A stretch of 64,000 nucleotides of DNA from Pseudomonas sp. B21-015 (GCF_024749285.1 NZ_CP087196.1:1488001-1552000); one strand, 5' to 3'. Counted from the stretch's first letter, positions 15,468 through 25,252 are shown. The notes: a model not told the origin generated them from the letters alone. Numbers and translations are program-made.

Positions 15468-18400
15468 CAGTGCAAAGTGCTCTGTTGCGGCGGTGAAGGC
15501 TCAGCGGTGTCATTGAAGTCTTCGCTGATGTGGTACCAGGGATGATACGTCTCGCGGGAGAAATACCCTTTGGCGTTGATCAGCTTGATCGCGCGGCCCG
15601 GCACGTCATAGAACAGCTGATCGAAATAGCCAAGCTGGTGCAGGGACTGGTCGTCGACATAGCCATGGGTGTTGGCGAAAAACGGCCGGAACTGTCGAAC
15701 CGGCAGGCCTTTGTTGTTGTATTCGACTCGTTCGCTGATGCGCCAACGCGGGTCGGTGAATACCTCAAGATACTGACCATTCTCGATGATCAGCTTGCCG
15801 TCGGTATCCACCGCATAAGCCATGCCCGGTTCGACCAATTGCTGGGTTTGCAGCGCCCGGCCGAAGCCGTCCACGCAGGCTTTGACGATCTGGATCTGTG
15901 CCGGAACCGGATCGTCGGGGTAACGGTCGGCGCTGAGGACGACGCTGTGTACCGGCTCGCGGCGAACCGTGGCGATGAGTTCGCTCAACGCTTGTTTCGA
16001 CACAGTCAGGTCGGTGCCTTGCTGCAAACGTTGGCGGGCGCTGGCGCAAATGTGTCCGCTGGGAAGGACATCACCGTTGGCGATCCATTCGGCGAGCAGT
16101 TCGGGACTGACGGTCGGCGGCAGTTGCCCCATCCAGCTGAACAGATCCTTGCGCAACGTGCTGGCGGCTTTTTGAATGGCATCCACCGGGTTCTCGATGG
16201 CCGGGTCCGGGCGATGATCCACCGGGCGCACGAACTCGCTCAGCGATCTGAAGCCTGCGTCGCTACCGTTTTCGGTGCCGAAAAAACTGATGGCCAAGGG
16301 CTGCCCGGACGGTTCGTAAATGGCTTCCTGAGTATTGTCGTTGGCATCGATGATGCGCACCGGTTGCAGTGCGTGATAGTCGTATTCGATCCGGGTGGTA
16401 CAGCCATCGGGCAGTTCGACGCTTTTGATCGCCAGACGGTAGGTGTCGTATTCGGCTTTCGTCACGCCGTGGCTGGGCGTCTCGTGGTACTCGAGCACTT
16501 TGTAAAAACCGTCGAGATTGTCGTACTTCGCGAAACCGTAGCGGGCGGACCACAGGTTGTCTTCGTCGTCGGCCGGCGGCGGTGTTTCGAACAGCAACTT
16601 CATAGGGTTGTAACCGATTTTCGCCAGCTCGTCCCGGATGTCGAAGGGTGGCGGCAGTTCGCTGTAGGCGTCCAGCGCGGTCTTGTCCAGTTGCGCGACC
16701 TCCAGCGGGCCGGTCAGGGCTTCGTATTCGGCCTTGCCATCGGGCATCAGCGACTGATCTTCGGTCTTGAGGTAACGCTGCACCGACTGTTGGGTCAGCA
16801 CTCGCAGGGCATTCCACTCGCCGGAATCCTGATGATCGGTAATTTCCTTAAACGTAATTTTGTCCGGCTCAAGGCCGCCGGGCAGCGAGCCTTTGGGCAA
16901 GATCAGCGCATTGGCGCGCTGCTCATAGGGCAAGCCCAATCGCCGATGCTGCGGATCGGCATCCAGATCGATGAACCGGGCACGGGTCTCGCTCAGGTAG
17001 TACGACTGCTGAGCGTCGTCATGGGCGTCGCACCACCACTGTTGTTCATCGGAGTCGGTAAAGGGCGGGGTGTCCCCTGCGGTTCGGCGGCGTGCGTAGC
17101 TGATGGCCACCGAGTGGGTGGGCAGACCATATTTGCTCCAGCGCAGATTGATTTCATGCTGGCACAAGGGGTCGTCGATAAATTGTTCGTACCGGTAGCT
17201 GATCTTCTCTACCGGTAGAGGCAGGATGATTGCATCGGGATAGTGATCACCTTTAGGTCGCACCTGGCGCACCAGATAGCGATGTTCTGTGACCGTGTAA
17301 GGCTGTGCCGTGAGCGGGTCGTCTTCGCCGTTGTAGGTTTCGACTCGCATGAGCGTCCCGGACATCCCACGGGCGATTTCATACTTGATGGTTTCGTCGG
17401 GTGGCGGGAAGGGCACATCGCACTCGTTGATGGCGTCATATTCGCTGAGCAATGTCTCTCCCAGCGGGAATGCTTCGGGATCCCTGTCGAAATAGCCGTC
17501 ACGTGGCCTGTCCATGAACTGGCCGATAATGAACCAGCTACGGACCCGGGTTTGCGCCGTGAAGCCGACATCATCATCGCCCGTGGCACTTTCGCTGTCG
17601 GTCTGTTCCAGATAGCCAAAGCCCCGGTACTCACGAGCAAGCGGGTCGTAATAACCCTCGCGGTACTTGACCCCCTGGCTCAGGCAGTTGCCGGTGATTT
17701 CGTCCAGCTGCAGTTGCCGACTGACAACCTGCACATTGAGCGGCAAAAAGCACGCCGGGACTTCCTGCGGTTTTGCAAGAAGCCGTTCCTGCTTTTCATC
17801 CAGCCATTCCTGCGCCGAACTGCGGTAGACGACGCGGGCGCTGCATCCCATGTTGTTGTTGCTGGATGTGATCAGATAGGGCTTGGCCGACACTAAGTCG
17901 TAGCGCCAATGGCGCGGTTTCATGTGCGGCACCGTCAGGATCAGGCTGGCACAGCCCAGGCCTTGCAGGTCGGCGAACGTGACCTCGCACAGTCGGTCGT
18001 ATCGCACGCCCACAGGCCATGGCACGCTGATCGGGTCTTTTTCCAGGCCTTTGCCGCCACGATTCAGGTAAATCTCGTACGCATCGGATTTCAGATAGAT
18101 CAATGCCGGTGCGCCGGATCCGTCGAGGTCGGCGATCCGCACCCGTGCGCAATCGAACTCGTCGTACTTGAACTCAGGACCGCTGAGCACCCGCCCCTTA
18201 CCGAACTTGCCGTGCCCCAGATTAGGCCAGCATTTGATTTCGTCGTGGCGAATGCGGCACAGCTCGGTCGTGTCGCTGCCCAGCAGGTTACCCAGAAACA
18301 CCAGTTCGCTGGCGGCATTGCCGAACAAGGGCAGCCGGTCATCGCCGGGCTCATGGGGAACCTCTTCGGCCTGCTGGAAACCGTCCTCTAGGTTGTTGCG

Positions 18401-19990
18401 GTAAAAGCGCACGGAGCGTGGCCCGATCACTGCCAGCGAAAGAAGCCCCTCGCCAGCCAGGTCGCCCAGCTGTGAGTACGCACTGAAAAACTCTACCGGG
18501 AACTGGGCGAAGGTCTTGAATTCGGCCCATGTGCGATCTGCATTCAACGTGCGCAATCCACTCAAGCCCGGTTGGGCCGTGATCCAGTCGAGACGGCCAT
18601 CGCCGGTCAAGTCGGTCAGTATCTGCAGCACAGGCTTACTGCGGTTCGCCACCGGAATGTTCTCCAGCGCTTTCCACGGGCTGTAGCCGATGTCATCAGG
18701 CCCTGACGCGGCGCGCATCGGTTCCCGGTAATACCAGCACTGGTCATGGCGGCAGAGAAAACCCGGCAAGCCTTCGCCGTAAAGGTCGACGCATTGGTAG
18801 AAACCGCCATCCTCGATGCCCGGCATATTGTCGGGTTCGAGCAACCGTACTGGCGTTTTGTTGAGGCTGAAAGGTGAATGCTCGAACTGCACCGGCGGAG
18901 TGTTTTCCACAGCGCCGCTGGCATCCCAGGCCTGATAGTGGGCCGAGGTGATCTGGCTGTAGCTCCATTGCGGTGTGTTCTGGTTGTACTTAAGCAGTAG
19001 CCGCCGAACCAATGCCGGTTCGGCGCCCAATTCGGCGGGAAAGTGGTGAAACATCAGCACCTGCTGACAGAGCCGGCGTGTGCCCACTTCAAAACCGTGC
19101 CCAAAGGCCGAAAAGGCATCCGGACGGGTCAGCCAGGGTTGCAGAGTGTAGCCGTCATAGGCGGGTTTTTCGGTCAGTGAAAGGGTGCGTTCACCGTAGT
19201 CGAACAGCAAATGAAAATGCCAACCCAGATCGGCCGGGGTTTCGACCGTCCAGGTGTACAGGTCCTGGCTGGCGGTGAAGTTGCCGTATAACGCCCGACG
19301 CAGGTAACGCTGGGCGCGGTAGTCATGGACGGGGTCGGGGTCTTGATCGTCCGCCTTGTAATCGAAACAAATATGCTCGCCGTGGGCGGTCATGCTTTCG
19401 CAAAGCAACCAGACACCCACGCGTAGCGGATCGTCAGGGGCCGCTACGCGCGAATCCGCTGTTTTGCCGTACATATGCAATGAGCCATCGGCGCCGTATA
19501 CAAGCCAGAACATGGGCTTGTGCTCGTCAGGCGTCAGGCTTACCGGCTGCCAGCGTTCCCTGATGGTGAAAACGCTTTCGACCTCTGGCGAATAACGGAC
19601 CACCGAGTGAAGACCGATGTCCTTGCCGTTGAAGCTGCTTTCGAACCGGGACTTGATCGTGCCGTCCGCATTGCGTTCGGGCATGCAGATCTGGGCATCG
19701 TGACCGATGATCTCGTCATCATCGCCATAACGCGGCACGCCCTTGTTGGTACGGCGCCGGATTTGACCGCTGCCCAGATTCCAGCCAATGCCGAACGGGC
19801 CGTTTCCAGACTGACTGCTGTAAGTCAGCGACAACTGCGGGGTGGCGGCGCGGGCGCTGGAAATGGGCAGTGGCAGCTGGAACGACGCTTCGCCGGTCGG
19901 GCCCACGGCGCTGAAACCCTGGCCGATCATGGCGATCGAGGAGCTTTTAGTGATGGAAGGCGTGGTGATGCTGAGGTCTTGATCGGCCAT
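15467..19990 (-). CDS. Tc toxin B subunit (TcaC/TcdB-like, SpvB domain)
   Basis: TcB component of 1507 aa, the usual length for TcdB/TcaC. The N-terminal SpvB domain begins with the typical ITTPSITKSSSIAMIG / GEASFQLPLPISSARA pattern, followed by FG-GAP/VCBS-like text (LTDLTGDGRLDWI, IADLDGSGAPALIY), the TcdB middle regions and terminal RHS-like repeats. TcB forms the cocoon with TcC and the beta-propeller that docks on TcA. ATG 19990 is preferred over ATG 20002 because GGATG is 5 nt upstream of the former and nothing precedes the latter. It is the first gene of a two-gene operon with TcC, preceded by a lux-box-like site (20058-20077). Confidence 0.94.
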   Translation of the reverse strand: MADQDLSITTPSITKSSSIAMIGQGFSAVGPTGEASFQLPLPISSARAATPQLSLTYSSQSGNGPFGIGWNLGSGQIRRRTNKGVPRYGDDDEIIGHDAQICMPERNADGTIKSRFESSFNGKDIGLHSVVRYSPEVESVFTIRERWQPVSLTPDEHKPMFWLVYGADGSLHMYGKTADSRVAAPDDPLRVGVWLLCESMTAHGEHICFDYKADDQDPDPVHDYRAQRYLRRALYGNFTASQDLYTWTVETPADLGWHFHLLFDYGERTLSLTEKPAYDGYTLQPWLTRPDAFSAFGHGFEVGTRRLCQQVLMFHHFPAELGAEPALVRRLLLKYNQNTPQWSYSQITSAHYQAWDASGAVENTPPVQFEHSPFSLNKTPVRLLEPDNMPGIEDGGFYQCVDLYGEGLPGFLCRHDQCWYYREPMRAASGPDDIGYSPWKALENIPVANRSKPVLQILTDLTGDGRLDWITAQPGLSGLRTLNADRTWAEFKTFAQFPVEFFSAYSQLGDLAGEGLLSLAVIGPRSVRFYRNNLEDGFQQAEEVPHEPGDDRLPLFGNAASELVFLGNLLGSDTTELCRIRHDEIKCWPNLGHGKFGKGRVLSGPEFKYDEFDCARVRIADLDGSGAPALIYLKSDAYEIYLNRGGKGLEKDPISVPWPVGVRYDRLCEVTFADLQGLGCASLILTVPHMKPRHWRYDLVSAKPYLITSSNNNMGCSARVVYRSSAQEWLDEKQERLLAKPQEVPACFLPLNVQVVSRQLQLDEITGNCLSQGVKYREGYYDPLAREYRGFGYLEQTDSESATGDDDVGFTAQTRVRSWFIIGQFMDRPRDGYFDRDPEAFPLGETLLSEYDAINECDVPFPPPDETIKYEIARGMSGTLMRVETYNGEDDPLTAQPYTVTEHRYLVRQVRPKGDHYPDAIILPLPVEKISYRYEQFIDDPLCQHEINLRWSKYGLPTHSVAISYARRRTAGDTPPFTDSDEQQWWCDAHDDAQQSYYLSETRARFIDLDADPQHRRLGLPYEQRANALILPKGSLPGGLEPDKITFKEITDHQDSGEWNALRVLTQQSVQRYLKTEDQSLMPDGKAEYEALTGPLEVAQLDKTALDAYSELPPPFDIRDELAKIGYNPMKLLFETPPPADDEDNLWSARYGFAKYDNLDGFYKVLEYHETPSHGVTKAEYDTYRLAIKSVELPDGCTTRIEYDYHALQPVRIIDANDNTQEAIYEPSGQPLAISFFGTENGSDAGFRSLSEFVRPVDHRPDPAIENPVDAIQKAASTLRKDLFSWMGQLPPTVSPELLAEWIANGDVLPSGHICASARQRLQQGTDLTVSKQALSELIATVRREPVHSVVLSADRYPDDPVPAQIQIVKACVDGFGRALQTQQLVEPGMAYAVDTDGKLIIENGQYLEVFTDPRWRISERVEYNNKGLPVRQFRPFFANTHGYVDDQSLHQLGYFDQLFYDVPGRAIKLINAKGYFSRETYHPWYHISEDFNDTAEPSPPQQSTLH

Positions 19991-20057
19991 GGTTTCATCC
20001 AATGCGCACGCGTTGGGCGTGGGTGGATTAACGCTATCAAGGTTGAGGCGGGACGTA

Positions 20058-20077
20058 ACCTGTCATATCTGACAGGA
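20058..20077 (-). promoter_or_regulatory. Lux-box-like palindrome upstream of tcB-tcC
   Basis: ACCTGTCATATCTGACAGGA (plus-strand reading), with perfect CCTGTCA/TGACAGG arms. Its centre is about 78 nt from the TcB start. It matches the lasB OP1 lux box, as I recall it, at 15 of 20 positions. Two close relatives precede the other toxin transcription units (28843, 33138). Confidence 0.7.
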
Positions 20078-20149
20078 GAGGGCTGCTTTTTTTAGATTGA
20101 GTTGGCCAAGCGCAAAGTTTTTCTATCGCGAACGGTTGGAACGCTGGAT

Positions 20150-20186
20150 AAAAAAACGACCGGGTCATCCATAACGATGAACCGGC
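20150..20186 (-). terminator. Rho-independent terminator of fumarase gene
   Basis: On the minus strand a stem built from CCGGTTCATC and GATGACCCGG (one mismatch, 6-nt loop) is followed by TCG and a run of seven T (20156-20150). It lies just past the fumarase stop. Confidence 0.82.
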
Positions 20187-20207
20187 CGTGCGGGCAGACT
20201 GAAGCGC

Positions 20208-21731
20208 TTACTGCACTTCTACCGCCAGGCTTTCACTGATCTTTTGCTGCCAGATGGCAGGACCGGTGATGTGTACCGACTCACCCTTGCTATCGACTGC
20301 AACAGTGACCGGCATGTCTTTGACGTCGAACTCGTAGATCGCTTCCATGCCCAGTTCGGCGAAAGCCACCACGCGGGATTTCTTGATCGCTTGCGCCACC
20401 AGGTAAGCCGCGCCGCCGACCGCCATCAGGTAAACGGCTTTGTGGTCCTTGATCGCTTCGATCGCGGTCGGGCCGCGCTCGGATTTGCCGATCATGCCCA
20501 GCAGGCCGGTTTGCTCGAGGATCTGACGGGTGAACTTGTCCATTCGCGTCGCCGTGGTCGGGCCGGCAGGGCCAACCACTTCTTCGCGTACCGGATCAAC
20601 CGGGCCGACGTAGTAGATGAAGCGACCCTTGAGGTCCACCGGCAAGGGTTCACCCTTGTTCAGCATCTCGACCATGCGCTTGTGCGCGGCGTCGCGACCG
20701 GTGAGCATCTTGCCGTTGAGCAGGACGGTTTCGCCCGGCTTCCAGCTCTGCACTTCTTCCGGAGTCAGGGTGTCGAGGTTGACGCGACGGGCCGACGGGC
20801 CGGCTTCCCAGACGATTTCCGGGTAGGCGTCCAGCGGTGGCGCCTCCAGCGAGGCCGGGCCGGAACCGTCGAGCACGAAGTGCGCGTGACGGGTGGCGGC
20901 GCAGTTGGGGATCATGCACACCGGCAACGAAGCGGCGTGGGTCGGGTAATCCATGATCTTCACGTCGAGCACGGTGGTCAGGCCACCCAGGCCCTGGGCG
21001 CCGATGCCCAGTTGGTTGACCTTCTCGAACAGCTCCAGGCGCATCTCTTCGATACGGTTCTGCGGGCCGCGTGCCTTGAGCTCGTGAATGTCGATGGACT
21101 CCATCAACACTTCCTTGGCCATGACGGCGGCTTTCTCGGCGGTGCCGCCGATGCCGATGCCGAGCATGCCCGGTGGGCACCAGCCGGCGCCCATGGTCGG
21201 AACGGTTTTCAAAACCCAGTCGACGATCGAGTCGGACGGGTTGAGCATGGCCATTTTCGACTTGTTCTCGGAACCGCCGCCCTTGGCTGCCACGTCCACT
21301 TCCACGGTGTTACCCGGAACGATGGAGTAGTGGATAACGGCCGGGGTGTTGTCCTTGGTGTTTTTACGAGCGCCCGCCGGGTCGGCGAGGATCGAGGCAC
21401 GCAGGACGTTTTCCGGCAGGTTGTAAGCCCGGCGCACGCCTTCGTTGATCATGTCGTCCAGGCCCATGGTGGCGCCATCCCAACGCACGTCCATGCCCAC
21501 ACGCACGAACACGGTAACGATGCCGGTGTCCTGGCAGATCGGGCGGTGGCCGGTGGCGCACATGCGCGAGTTGATCAGGATTTGCGCGATGGAGTCGCGG
21601 GCTGCCGGCGATTCTTCACGCAGGTAGGCCTCGTGCATCGCCTGGATGAAGTCCACGGGGTGGTAGTAGGAAATGAATTGCAGGGCGTCGGCAACGCTCT
21701 GAATCAGGTCGTCTTGCTTGATCACGGTCAT
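20208..21731 (-). CDS. Fumarate hydratase class I (iron-sulfur, FumA/FumB type)
   Basis: Class I fumarase of 507 aa, interconverting fumarate and malate in the TCA cycle with an oxygen-labile [4Fe-4S] cluster. Candidate cluster cysteines lie in RPICQDTG, WCPPGMLG and IPNCAATRH, and the substrate-binding region includes GPAGPTTATRMD. ATG 21731 has GAGGAG 9 nt upstream; the in-frame extension to 21761 has no site. It lies at the edge of a conserved block shared, as I recall, with the P. aeruginosa fumarase-sadC-pykA region. Confidence 0.93.
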   Translation of the reverse strand: MTVIKQDDLIQSVADALQFISYYHPVDFIQAMHEAYLREESPAARDSIAQILINSRMCATGHRPICQDTGIVTVFVRVGMDVRWDGATMGLDDMINEGVRRAYNLPENVLRASILADPAGARKNTKDNTPAVIHYSIVPGNTVEVDVAAKGGGSENKSKMAMLNPSDSIVDWVLKTVPTMGAGWCPPGMLGIGIGGTAEKAAVMAKEVLMESIDIHELKARGPQNRIEEMRLELFEKVNQLGIGAQGLGGLTTVLDVKIMDYPTHAASLPVCMIPNCAATRHAHFVLDGSGPASLEAPPLDAYPEIVWEAGPSARRVNLDTLTPEEVQSWKPGETVLLNGKMLTGRDAAHKRMVEMLNKGEPLPVDLKGRFIYYVGPVDPVREEVVGPAGPTTATRMDKFTRQILEQTGLLGMIGKSERGPTAIEAIKDHKAVYLMAVGGAAYLVAQAIKKSRVVAFAELGMEAIYEFDVKDMPVTVAVDSKGESVHITGPAIWQQKISESLAVEVQ

Positions 21732-21944
21732 GAGTCGCGCTCCTCTAAAAGACGGGAACATTCAATAAGGTGCTTGCAGCTTGGGTGCATCGGTCGGTTG
21801 CAAGCACCTTTCTAAGGCACGCCGGGCATGCTGGCGCGACGCTAAAAAGGCGCGGCAGTATACCGCGCCTCGATGGCGGGCACATCCGTTGACAGTCAAA
21901 CGTTGGTCGCATACCGCCCACCTATGAATATTGGCGAATGGCCT

Positions 21945-22068
21945 TTGTGGCGAGGGGGCTTGCTCCCGTTCAGCTGCGAAGCAGTCGTAATGGATTTATC
22001 GCAGTTCAATTGAAAGAAGGCAGCGGGCTGCTTCGCAGCCCAGCGGGAGCAAGCTCCCTCGCCACAGG
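21945..22068. repeat. REP pair of the TGTGGCGAGGGAGCTTGCTC type in a 472-bp gene-free region
   Basis: Inverted copies of a third repeat family (TTGTGGCGAGGGGGCTTGCT and CAAGCTCCCTCGCCACA), with an inner GCTGCGAAGC arm on each side, occupy the middle of the divergent gap 21732-22203. The rest of the gap should hold the fumarase and diguanylate cyclase promoters, but no confident -10/-35 pair was found. Confidence 0.85.
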
Positions 22069-22203
22069 ATTATCTCGAGATGGGGTCATGGTTTTGACGC
22101 CAGTTTTTTTGCCCCTAAAATTGAATGGTCATTTATCAGACACGCCACTAAAGTGGCATTCGGTCTGTAGAGTAGAGACGCTCCGACAGCCTCCTTCCTC
22201 ACG

Positions 22204-23322
22204 GTGAATCAACGATTGACCCATAACGCCATCCAGCGGCTTTTGCTTAAACGCTTTGCCCTCGCGGCCGGCACCTACGCCCTGGCTTTGCTGCTGCTGT
22301 GGCTGGCGTTTTACACCGGCCATTACGATGACTCGGTCACCGGCATGGTGATCGGCAGCGTGTTGGTGGGGCTCAGCCAGGGGGTGTTGTTCGCGGTGTT
22401 TTACAGCGGCGCTAACCTGCGTTTCTCTGATCCCAGCCTGACTGAAGTGCAGATACTGCTGGGGCTGGGTTGGCAAACCTGGCTGATCGCCCATCTGGAC
22501 GAGGCTCGCGGCGCGTTTCTGGTGTTTTACCTGCTGATTCTGTTATTCGGGCTGTTTCATCTTTCGCGCATGGCCATTGTGCGTTGCGCGTTGCTGGTGT
22601 TCTTCAGTTTCAGCGCCATCACCTTGTGGAAGGGCTACCACTTTCAGCTGACCGACCCGACGCTGGCCCTGTTACAGGTGTGCGTGCTGTTTGTGGTGCT
22701 TGGTTGGCTGGTGCTTTACGCCCGCTACGTCCAGATGTCACGCCAGCGTATGCGTCAGCGGCGGTTCGCCTTGCAGGCGCATCAGGACACCCTGCGCGGG
22801 ATGATGCGCCAGCTCGAAGACCTGGTGGCGACCGACGAACTCACCGGGCTGTTCAACCGCCGACATTTCCTGCGTCTGGCCTCCCGCGAGTTGAACGCCA
22901 TGGACGCCGATGTGGTGCATGGCCTGGCGTTGATCGACCTCGACCACTTCAAACGCATCAACGATGTTCACGGCCATGCTGCCGGCGATCAGGTGCTGCA
23001 AGCGTTTGCCGGGGTGGCCACTGCCTGCCTGCGCGATGGCGATATCCTGGCCCGCTATGGCGGTGAAGAGTTTGTGGTGCTGTTGCCCGATTGCGATGCC
23101 GAGCGCCTGACGGCTTGCTGCGAGCGGTTGCGCATGGCCTTCATGGATGTCGAATTGGTCGGCCTGGATGTGCGCAACCTCAGCCTGTCGGCGGGCATGA
23201 CCTTGTTGGAGCTGGGCGACGATCTGGATCACGCCTTGCACCGCGCCGATCAGGCGTTGTACCGCGCCAAGCGCGATGGCCGCAACCGTTGTGCGGCGGC
23301 CTGGGAGAATGTCGATGCCTGA
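22204..23322 (+). CDS. sadC: Membrane diguanylate cyclase (GGDEF), SadC-like
   Basis: Makes cyclic di-GMP from two GTP. The 372-aa protein has about six hydrophobic segments between residues 18 and 172, a short linker, and a GGDEF domain with the active-site motif GGEEF at 286-290. The product-inhibition I-site RxxD is intact (Arg277, Asp280). GTG 22204 is the only reasonable start but has a weak ribosome site. The gene symbol rests on position: as I recall, PAO1 sadC lies between fumarase and the same ferredoxin reductase, though PAO1 SadC is longer (~490 aa). The stop overlaps the next start by 8 nt. Confidence 0.85.
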   Translation: MNQRLTHNAIQRLLLKRFALAAGTYALALLLLWLAFYTGHYDDSVTGMVIGSVLVGLSQGVLFAVFYSGANLRFSDPSLTEVQILLGLGWQTWLIAHLDEARGAFLVFYLLILLFGLFHLSRMAIVRCALLVFFSFSAITLWKGYHFQLTDPTLALLQVCVLFVVLGWLVLYARYVQMSRQRMRQRRFALQAHQDTLRGMMRQLEDLVATDELTGLFNRRHFLRLASRELNAMDADVVHGLALIDLDHFKRINDVHGHAAGDQVLQAFAGVATACLRDGDILARYGGEEFVVLLPDCDAERLTACCERLRMAFMDVELVGLDVRNLSLSAGMTLLELGDDLDHALHRADQALYRAKRDGRNRCAAAWENVDA

Positions 23323-24250
23323 GTTACGGGTCGGCGCACGCCAATGGACGGTGGCGGCGGGCAGCAACCTGCTCGATGCCTTGAATCAAAACGGTGTGTC
23401 GGTGCCCTATAGCTGCCGCGCCGGTAGTTGCCATGCGTGCCTGGTCAAATGTGTCGAGGGCTTGCCCGGCGACAGCCGTCCCGATGCCTTGAGCCATGAA
23501 CAGCGCCAGCAGGGTTGGCGCCTGGCCTGTCAGTGCCAGGTGGTCGACGATCTGCAAATCGAAACCTTCGACCCGCTGCGCGATGGCCTTGCCGCTCAGG
23601 TGGCCGCCAGTGATTGGCTGAGCCCCAGCGTGTTGCGTTTGCGCCTGACGAGTGAGCGACCGTTGCGCTATCAGGCAGGGCAGCATCTGGTGTTGTGGGC
23701 GGGGCAGGTGGCGCGACCGTATTCCCTGGCCAGCCTGCCGGAGGAGGACCGCTTTCTGGAGTTCCACCTCGATTGCCGCCAACCGGGGGAATTCAGTGAT
23801 GCGGCGCGTCGCTTGAAAATCGGCGATCCGATCCGCCTCGGCGAGTTGCGCGGCGGGGCACTGCATTACGACCCGGACTGGCACAGCCGACCACTCTGGT
23901 TGCTGGCGGCCGGCACCGGTCTGGGGCCGTTGTTCGGTATCTTGCGCGAAGCGTTGCGTCAGCATCACCAGGGCGCCATCCGCGTTATTCATCTGGCCCA
24001 TGATGCCGGTGAGCATTATCTGGCCAAACCCCTGCAAGCCATGGCCGACGGCCGTGAAAATCTGAACGTCGAGCTCTGGACGGCGGCCGAGTTGCCCGCG
24101 GCTTTGGCGCAACTGCGCCTTGTTTCCCGGCAAACCCTGGCCTTAGTCTGCGGAGCCCCCGACAGCGTCGACGCCTTTGCCCGGCGCCTGTACCTGGCCG
24201 GTTTGCCGCGCAATCAACTGCTGGCGGATGTCTTTCTACCCCATGGTTGA
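23315..24250 (+). CDS. Ferredoxin-type [2Fe-2S] / FAD / NAD(P) reductase
   Basis: Single-chain electron-transfer reductase of 311 aa. An N-terminal plant-type [2Fe-2S] domain has cluster cysteines 34, 39, 42 and 72. A middle FAD-binding barrel carries RPYS (134-137), and the C-terminal NAD(P) domain carries GTGLGP (200-205). This is the domain order of oxygenase reductases such as BenC, but no oxygenase gene is nearby. ATG 23315 is chosen for GGGAGA 6 nt upstream; it lies inside the diguanylate cyclase gene, so the two are translationally coupled. Confidence 0.9.
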   Translation: MPELRVGARQWTVAAGSNLLDALNQNGVSVPYSCRAGSCHACLVKCVEGLPGDSRPDALSHEQRQQGWRLACQCQVVDDLQIETFDPLRDGLAAQVAASDWLSPSVLRLRLTSERPLRYQAGQHLVLWAGQVARPYSLASLPEEDRFLEFHLDCRQPGEFSDAARRLKIGDPIRLGELRGGALHYDPDWHSRPLWLLAAGTGLGPLFGILREALRQHHQGAIRVIHLAHDAGEHYLAKPLQAMADGRENLNVELWTAAELPAALAQLRLVSRQTLALVCGAPDSVDAFARRLYLAGLPRNQLLADVFLPHG

Positions 24251-24261
24251 GCGCAGATTTT

Positions 24262-24356
24262 TTGTGGCGAGCGAGCTTGCTCGCGCTGGGCTGCGCAGCG
24301 GCCCCAAAAGTTTGTGAGCGCTGCGCACTCAAGCGCGAGCAAGCTCCCTCGGCACC
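24262..24356. repeat. REP pair, TGTGGCGAGCGAGCTTGCTC type, right end degenerate
   Basis: The left copy TGTGGCGAGCGAGCTTGCTC faces CAAGCTCCCTCGGCACCG, which has diverged from the expected CTCGCCACA end. Two nested GCTGCGCAG/CTGCGCA arms are also present. Confidence 0.8.
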
Positions 24357-24383
24357 GTTGATCCTCTCAGATCAGGACACGCC

Positions 24384-25133
24384 ATGCCCGATGCCATCCA
24401 GTTTGAACGCGAGCGCGGTTTACTGACCCTGCGCTTCAACCGCCCCGAGAAGAAAAACGCCCTGACTCGCGCCATGTACAGCCACTTGGTCGAGGCCCTG
24501 AAGCAAGCCGACACCGACCCCGACATCAATGCGGTGCTGATTACCGGTGGTGCTGAGTGTTTCACCGCCGGCAATGATATTGGCGATTTCCTCCAGCAAC
24601 CACCCAGCGACCTCGACAGCCCGGCATTCCACTTCATGCTCAGTTTGCTTGAGTGCCGCAAGCCGGTGATTGCCGCCGTGGCCGGTGCGGCGGTGGGGAT
24701 AGGTACGACGATGCTACTGCATTGCGATCTGGTTTATGTCAGCACGGATGCGCGGTTGCGCATGCCCTTCGTCAATCTCGGGTTATGCCCGGAGTTCGGA
24801 TCCAGCCTGATCTTGCCGCGGTTGCTCGGGCATGCCAAAGCGGCAGAGTTGTTGTTGCTGGGCGAAGGTTTCAGCGGTGAACAGGCTGCCGCGTGGGGGA
24901 TTGCGACTGAAGCCTTGGGCAGTGGCGAAGCGGCGTTGGCCAAGGCGCGGGAGATGGCGTTGCGTTTTGACGAGCTGCCACCAGAGGCGGTGCGCATCAG
25001 CAAGCAATTGATGAAAGTGCCGGATCGGGAACAGTTGCGCAAGGTTATGGAAGAAGAGGGCGCCTTATTCACCCAAAGGCTGCGTTCGCCGGAAGCGATT
25101 GCGGCGTTGTCGGGGTTTATCGGCAGACATTGA
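24384..25133 (+). CDS. Crotonase-family enoyl-CoA isomerase/hydratase
   Basis: A 249-aa crotonase-fold enzyme acting on acyl-CoA. Oxyanion-hole segments are AGNDIGDF (62-69) and GAAVGIGTT (101-109). The Glu that classical hydratases carry in the PExxLG motif is replaced by Phe129 (MPFVNLG). Glu137 in LCPEFGSS aligns with the catalytic Glu of delta3-delta2-enoyl-CoA isomerases, so isomerase activity on unsaturated fatty acids looks more likely than plain hydration. AGGA lies about 8 nt before the ATG. Confidence 0.88.
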   Translation: MPDAIQFERERGLLTLRFNRPEKKNALTRAMYSHLVEALKQADTDPDINAVLITGGAECFTAGNDIGDFLQQPPSDLDSPAFHFMLSLLECRKPVIAAVAGAAVGIGTTMLLHCDLVYVSTDARLRMPFVNLGLCPEFGSSLILPRLLGHAKAAELLLLGEGFSGEQAAAWGIATEALGSGEAALAKAREMALRFDELPPEAVRISKQLMKVPDREQLRKVMEEEGALFTQRLRSPEAIAALSGFIGRH

Positions 25134-25150
25134 ATGTGTGGTGATCGGGC

Positions 25151-25252
25151 TGGCCTCTTCGCGAGCAGGCTCGCTTCCACAGGGTTTTATGATGGTCACA
25201 TGATTTGTGAACAACTCTGGCCAATGTGGGAGCGAGCCTGCTCGCGATGAGG
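25151..25252. repeat. REP pair, GAGCCTGCTC subtype
   Basis: Inverted copies of GGGAGCGAGCCTGCTCGCGA around a ~50-nt spacer, downstream of the enoyl-CoA gene. The left copy has one change (CGCTTCCAC). Confidence 0.85.

Noticed and set aside
13599..15545. 648-codon open frame on the plus strand opposite TcC
   Set aside because: Antisense to an obvious RHS protein, without ribosome site or recognisable domains.
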